Source: Flavobacterium sharifuzzamanii
Lineage (GTDB): Bacteria > Bacteroidota > Bacteroidia > Flavobacteriales > Flavobacteriaceae
Reading direction: 5' to 3'
DNA length: 64,000 bases
Assembly (NCBI RefSeq): GCF_003254585.1
Contig: NZ_QJGZ01000032.1
Span: 85,692 to 149,691 of the forward strand
The translations under genes and the position numbers were made by a program. The first letter of the stretch is position 1, and every line of letters begins with the position of its first letter. The notes under the pieces are model-generated. The model saw nothing but the letters and a program-made list of their open reading frames with translations, was not told the origin of the DNA and made no database searches. Below, one piece after another: positions 62,126 through 64,000 of the stretch.

Positions 62126-64000
62126 TTATTTTTTATCAGTTAATTGTTTTACCAAAGCTTTTAACTCTTCTATTTGAGCTTGCTGTTCTTTAATGGCATT
62201 AATTAATACAGGAACCATTTCAGAATAATTAACTCCAAGTGTTTTATTGGCGTCATCACCAACATTTACCACTTCTGGTAAAATCGTTTGTACTTGTTGT
62301 GCTGACACTCCTATTTTTACTTTACCAGTATTATCTTCTTTCCAGTTATACGAAATAGGATTGATTTTAAGAACATCTGCTAAACCGTATTTAAGTGGTG
62401 TGATATTTGTCTTCAAACGAATATCTGAGGTTTGGATTGTACCGTTGATCGCATATACAACTCCCCATAGATTAGTTGCTGAACCTAAAGTTTGAGCTGC
62501 TGCTCCTGTTGGAATAATGCTGCCATTTGGACTAAAAATTATTTGATCGGCAACTCCAGATAAATTAAATCTGATATCGCTTAATACATTGGTTCCGTTG
62601 CCAACATAATAACCGGTAATTGCTGAAAGTGGGGCTGCTGCATTCGTACCGACATTTCCTCTCATACTTATTGAACCCAATAAATCGCTAGTTTGTAAAT
62701 TTTGTGCACTTCCTAAGCTACCTCTTTGTCTGTCTAAAATAATAGTAGGGGCCACTACCGTTGATCTATCATCATAAGATGTAATACGCAGAATACTTTT
62801 GTTATCGGGATCTGATTTGTCTTTAAGCAAATGCAATAGAGCAGATGGAGTAGCGGTGTTAATACCAACGTTACCATTTGATTTAACGATCATACGTAAT
62901 GCATTGTTTGCATTTCCGGGATCAGCGGCATCTCCTGTGCTAATTGCTTTTTCTGTAAAAAACATAATTTCTTTGTCTCCTTGACCTGCAATAAGACCTA
63001 GACCTCCTTTTGAAGGAAAGTTTGCTGTTGTTCCAAGATATCCAGTCCATGCCCCTTTACTATTAAGATACAATGTACCAATATTATCAGATGCTGACGC
63101 AGTACTAGTTGTTATAAATTGCTGATAGGCTCCATTATTGTTTAAAGGTGTCGCGTAAATATCTAAATTTGCTTTAGGTGCAATAGTTCCAAGACCCAGT
63201 CTTCCAATAGTGGTTAATCTCATTTTTTCGGTGTTGTTTGTAATAAACGGAAGGTCAAAATTAGTTTTTGTGCCTAATGTTTTTATTGCATCAAGTCCGT
63301 TTAGAGCATCGTTCCCATCTAATAACCAAGGCATATCAGACCATTCAATTATTCCTGATTTGTTTGTAGTCAGTATTGCTGGTGTGTTTACTGCAGGAAC
63401 CATGTTTACTTGTGTGTCTACAAGTGTGGCTCCAGTTCCAGAAACAACTTTTAATACTTTTCCGCCATTGTCTGGTGTTTTAGTAGTAAGATCTTTTTTT
63501 ACAACATCAACAGTAATATCTGCATCTAATACTTTACCAGTTCCTGTAACTGTAATTGATGTACTTCCGGCTTTTAAATCACCTTTAGTTATTGTTTGTG
63601 GAGTAGAATCTCCCTTTGGGCCTTGCGGTCCAGATGCGCCATCTTTACCGTCAATTCCGTTCAGACCGTCTTTTCCATCAAGACCGTCTTTTCCGTCAGC
63701 GCCTGCAATTCCTTGCGGTCCAGCTGCGCCGTCTTTACCGTCGATTCCGTTCAAACCGTCTTTCCCATCAATTCCGTCCTTTCCGTCAGCGCCTGCAATT
63801 CCTTGAGGTCCAGCTGCTCCATCTTTACCGTCGATTCCGTTCAGACCGTCTTTCCCATCAATTCCGTCTTTTCCGTCAACACCTGCAATTCCTTGCGGTC
63901 CAGCTGCGCCGTCTTTACCGTCGATTCCGTTCAAACCGTCTTTCCCATCAATTCCGTCCTTTCCGTCAGCGCCTGCAATTCCTTGAGGTCCAGCTGCGCC
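62126..64000 (-). CDS. collagen-like repeat protein with S74 chaperone domain, N-terminus beyond window
   Basis: The frame is open to the window edge, so the start codon is not seen; a start at 63934 is only an internal Met. Residues from 63630 upward encode GXY repeats such as GKDGAAGPQGIAG in 30-residue units. The following region includes segments typical of cell-surface tail proteins (GRLGLGTIAPKANLDIY, GNVGINTATPSALLHL). The C-terminus is S74: SDIRLKTNITPLKYG and IGVSAQQVQTILPEV. It probably forms a trimeric rod on the surface. Confidence 0.85.
   Translation of the reverse strand, partial: GAAGPQGIAGADGKDGIDGKDGLNGIDGKDGAAGPQGIAGVDGKDGIDGKDGLNGIDGKDGAAGPQGIAGADGKDGIDGKDGLNGIDGKDGAAGPQGIAGADGKDGLDGKDGLNGIDGKDGASGPQGPKGDSTPQTITKGDLKAGSTSITVTGTGKVLDADITVDVVKKDLTTKTPDNGGKVLKVVSGTGATLVDTQVNMVPAVNTPAILTTNKSGIIEWSDMPWLLDGNDALNGLDAIKTLGTKTNFDLPFITNNTEKMRLTTIGRLGLGTIAPKANLDIYATPLNNNGAYQQFITTSTASASDNIGTLYLNSKGAWTGYLGTTANFPSKGGLGLIAGQGDKEIMFFTEKAISTGDAADPGNANNALRMIVKSNGNVGINTATPSALLHLLKDKSDPDNKSILRITSYDDRSTVVAPTIILDRQRGSLGSAQNLQTSDLLGSISMRGNVGTNAAAPLSAITGYYVGNGTNVLSDIRFNLSGVADQIIFSPNGSIIPTGAAAQTLGSATNLWGVVYAINGTIQTSDIRLKTNITPLKYGLADVLKINPISYNWKEDNTGKVKIGVSAQQVQTILPEVVNVGDDANKTLGVNYSEMVPVLINAIKEQQAQIEELKALVKQLTDKK
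63630..64000. repeat. 90-bp tandem repeat inside the collagen-like gene
   Basis: About four 90-bp units, each encoding the 30 residues NGIDGKDGAAGPQGIAG then (V/A)DGKDG(I/L)DGKDGL. Units differ by a few silent or conservative changes. The array continues past the window edge. Confidence 0.9.

Noticed and set aside
63210..63806. 198-residue open frame on the plus strand opposite the collagen-like gene
   Set aside because: It is a Pro/Ser-rich shadow created by the antisense of GXY repeats and overlaps a well-supported gene.
63630..64000. CRISPR-like array
   Set aside because: Units are contiguous, in frame and code for GXY repeats; there are no spacers.

Overview
The window comes from a Flavobacterium-like member of the Bacteroidetes, probably close to F. 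johnsoniae. The evidence is the low GC, repeated TAnnTTTG promoter boxes, weak ribosome binding sites, many lipoproteins, and a flexirubin/dialkylresorcinol pigment cluster whose tyrosine ammonia-lyase closely matches my recollection of the characterised F. johnsoniae enzyme.

Region 1 (1-23675) is the pigment cluster, almost all on the minus strand and tightly packed with many overlaps of 1-32 bp. A tyrosine ammonia-lyase (20803-22326) should make the 4-coumarate starter. Two acyl carrier proteins, three intact ketosynthases, two degenerate ketosynthase-like proteins, a FabG-type reductase and two hotdog dehydratases should build the aryl polyene. DarB and DarA should build the dialkylresorcinol. 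An LpxL-type acyltransferase, thioesterase, ABC exporter, BtrH-like protein and polysaccharide deacetylase complete the set. A divergent halogenase-like flavoprotein (22425-23675) may decorate the ring. Two blocks do not look like pigment genes: a cargo-like insert (SUKH protein, lipoprotein, membrane protein, RhuM; 3861-6580) and two WG-repeat proteins (18394-20772).

Region 2 (23676-34484, minus strand) resembles a contractile-injection (type VI-like) effector island. A LysM protein, a DUF4280 PAAR-like protein and a 924-residue OmpA-domain protein are followed by seven genes in two apparent paralogous families, mostly lipoproteins, which could be immunity or accessory proteins. This is the best candidate for an undescribed system.

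Region 3 (34733-42632) looks like a non-phosphorylating deoxysugar pathway (L-fucose, possibly L-rhamnose or L-galactose): mutarotase, FAH-type hydrolase, two SDR dehydrogenases, a UxaA-type dehydratase, an AraC regulator and a sodium-sugar symporter. Region 4 (42885-55609) holds galM-galK-galT with a divergent GntR regulator, then an arabinose regulon: a Nudix-type AraR-like repressor, GH51 arabinofuranosidase, araB, araD, araA and an exported epimerase. A 19-bp palindrome AAGTGT-N7-ACACTT lies at the araB promoter, and a near copy lies at the arabinofuranosidase promoter.

Region 5 (55645-64000) is more ordinary: an alpha/beta hydrolase, OsmC, an unpaired 59-residue antitoxin-like gene, a tRNA-Leu, prs, the L25/Ctc ribosomal protein, and two surface proteins ending in S74 chaperone domains, one with collagen-like repeats running off the window. 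Intergenic hairpin repeats of several families are scattered throughout. I saw no rRNA, CRISPR array, transposase or replication origin.
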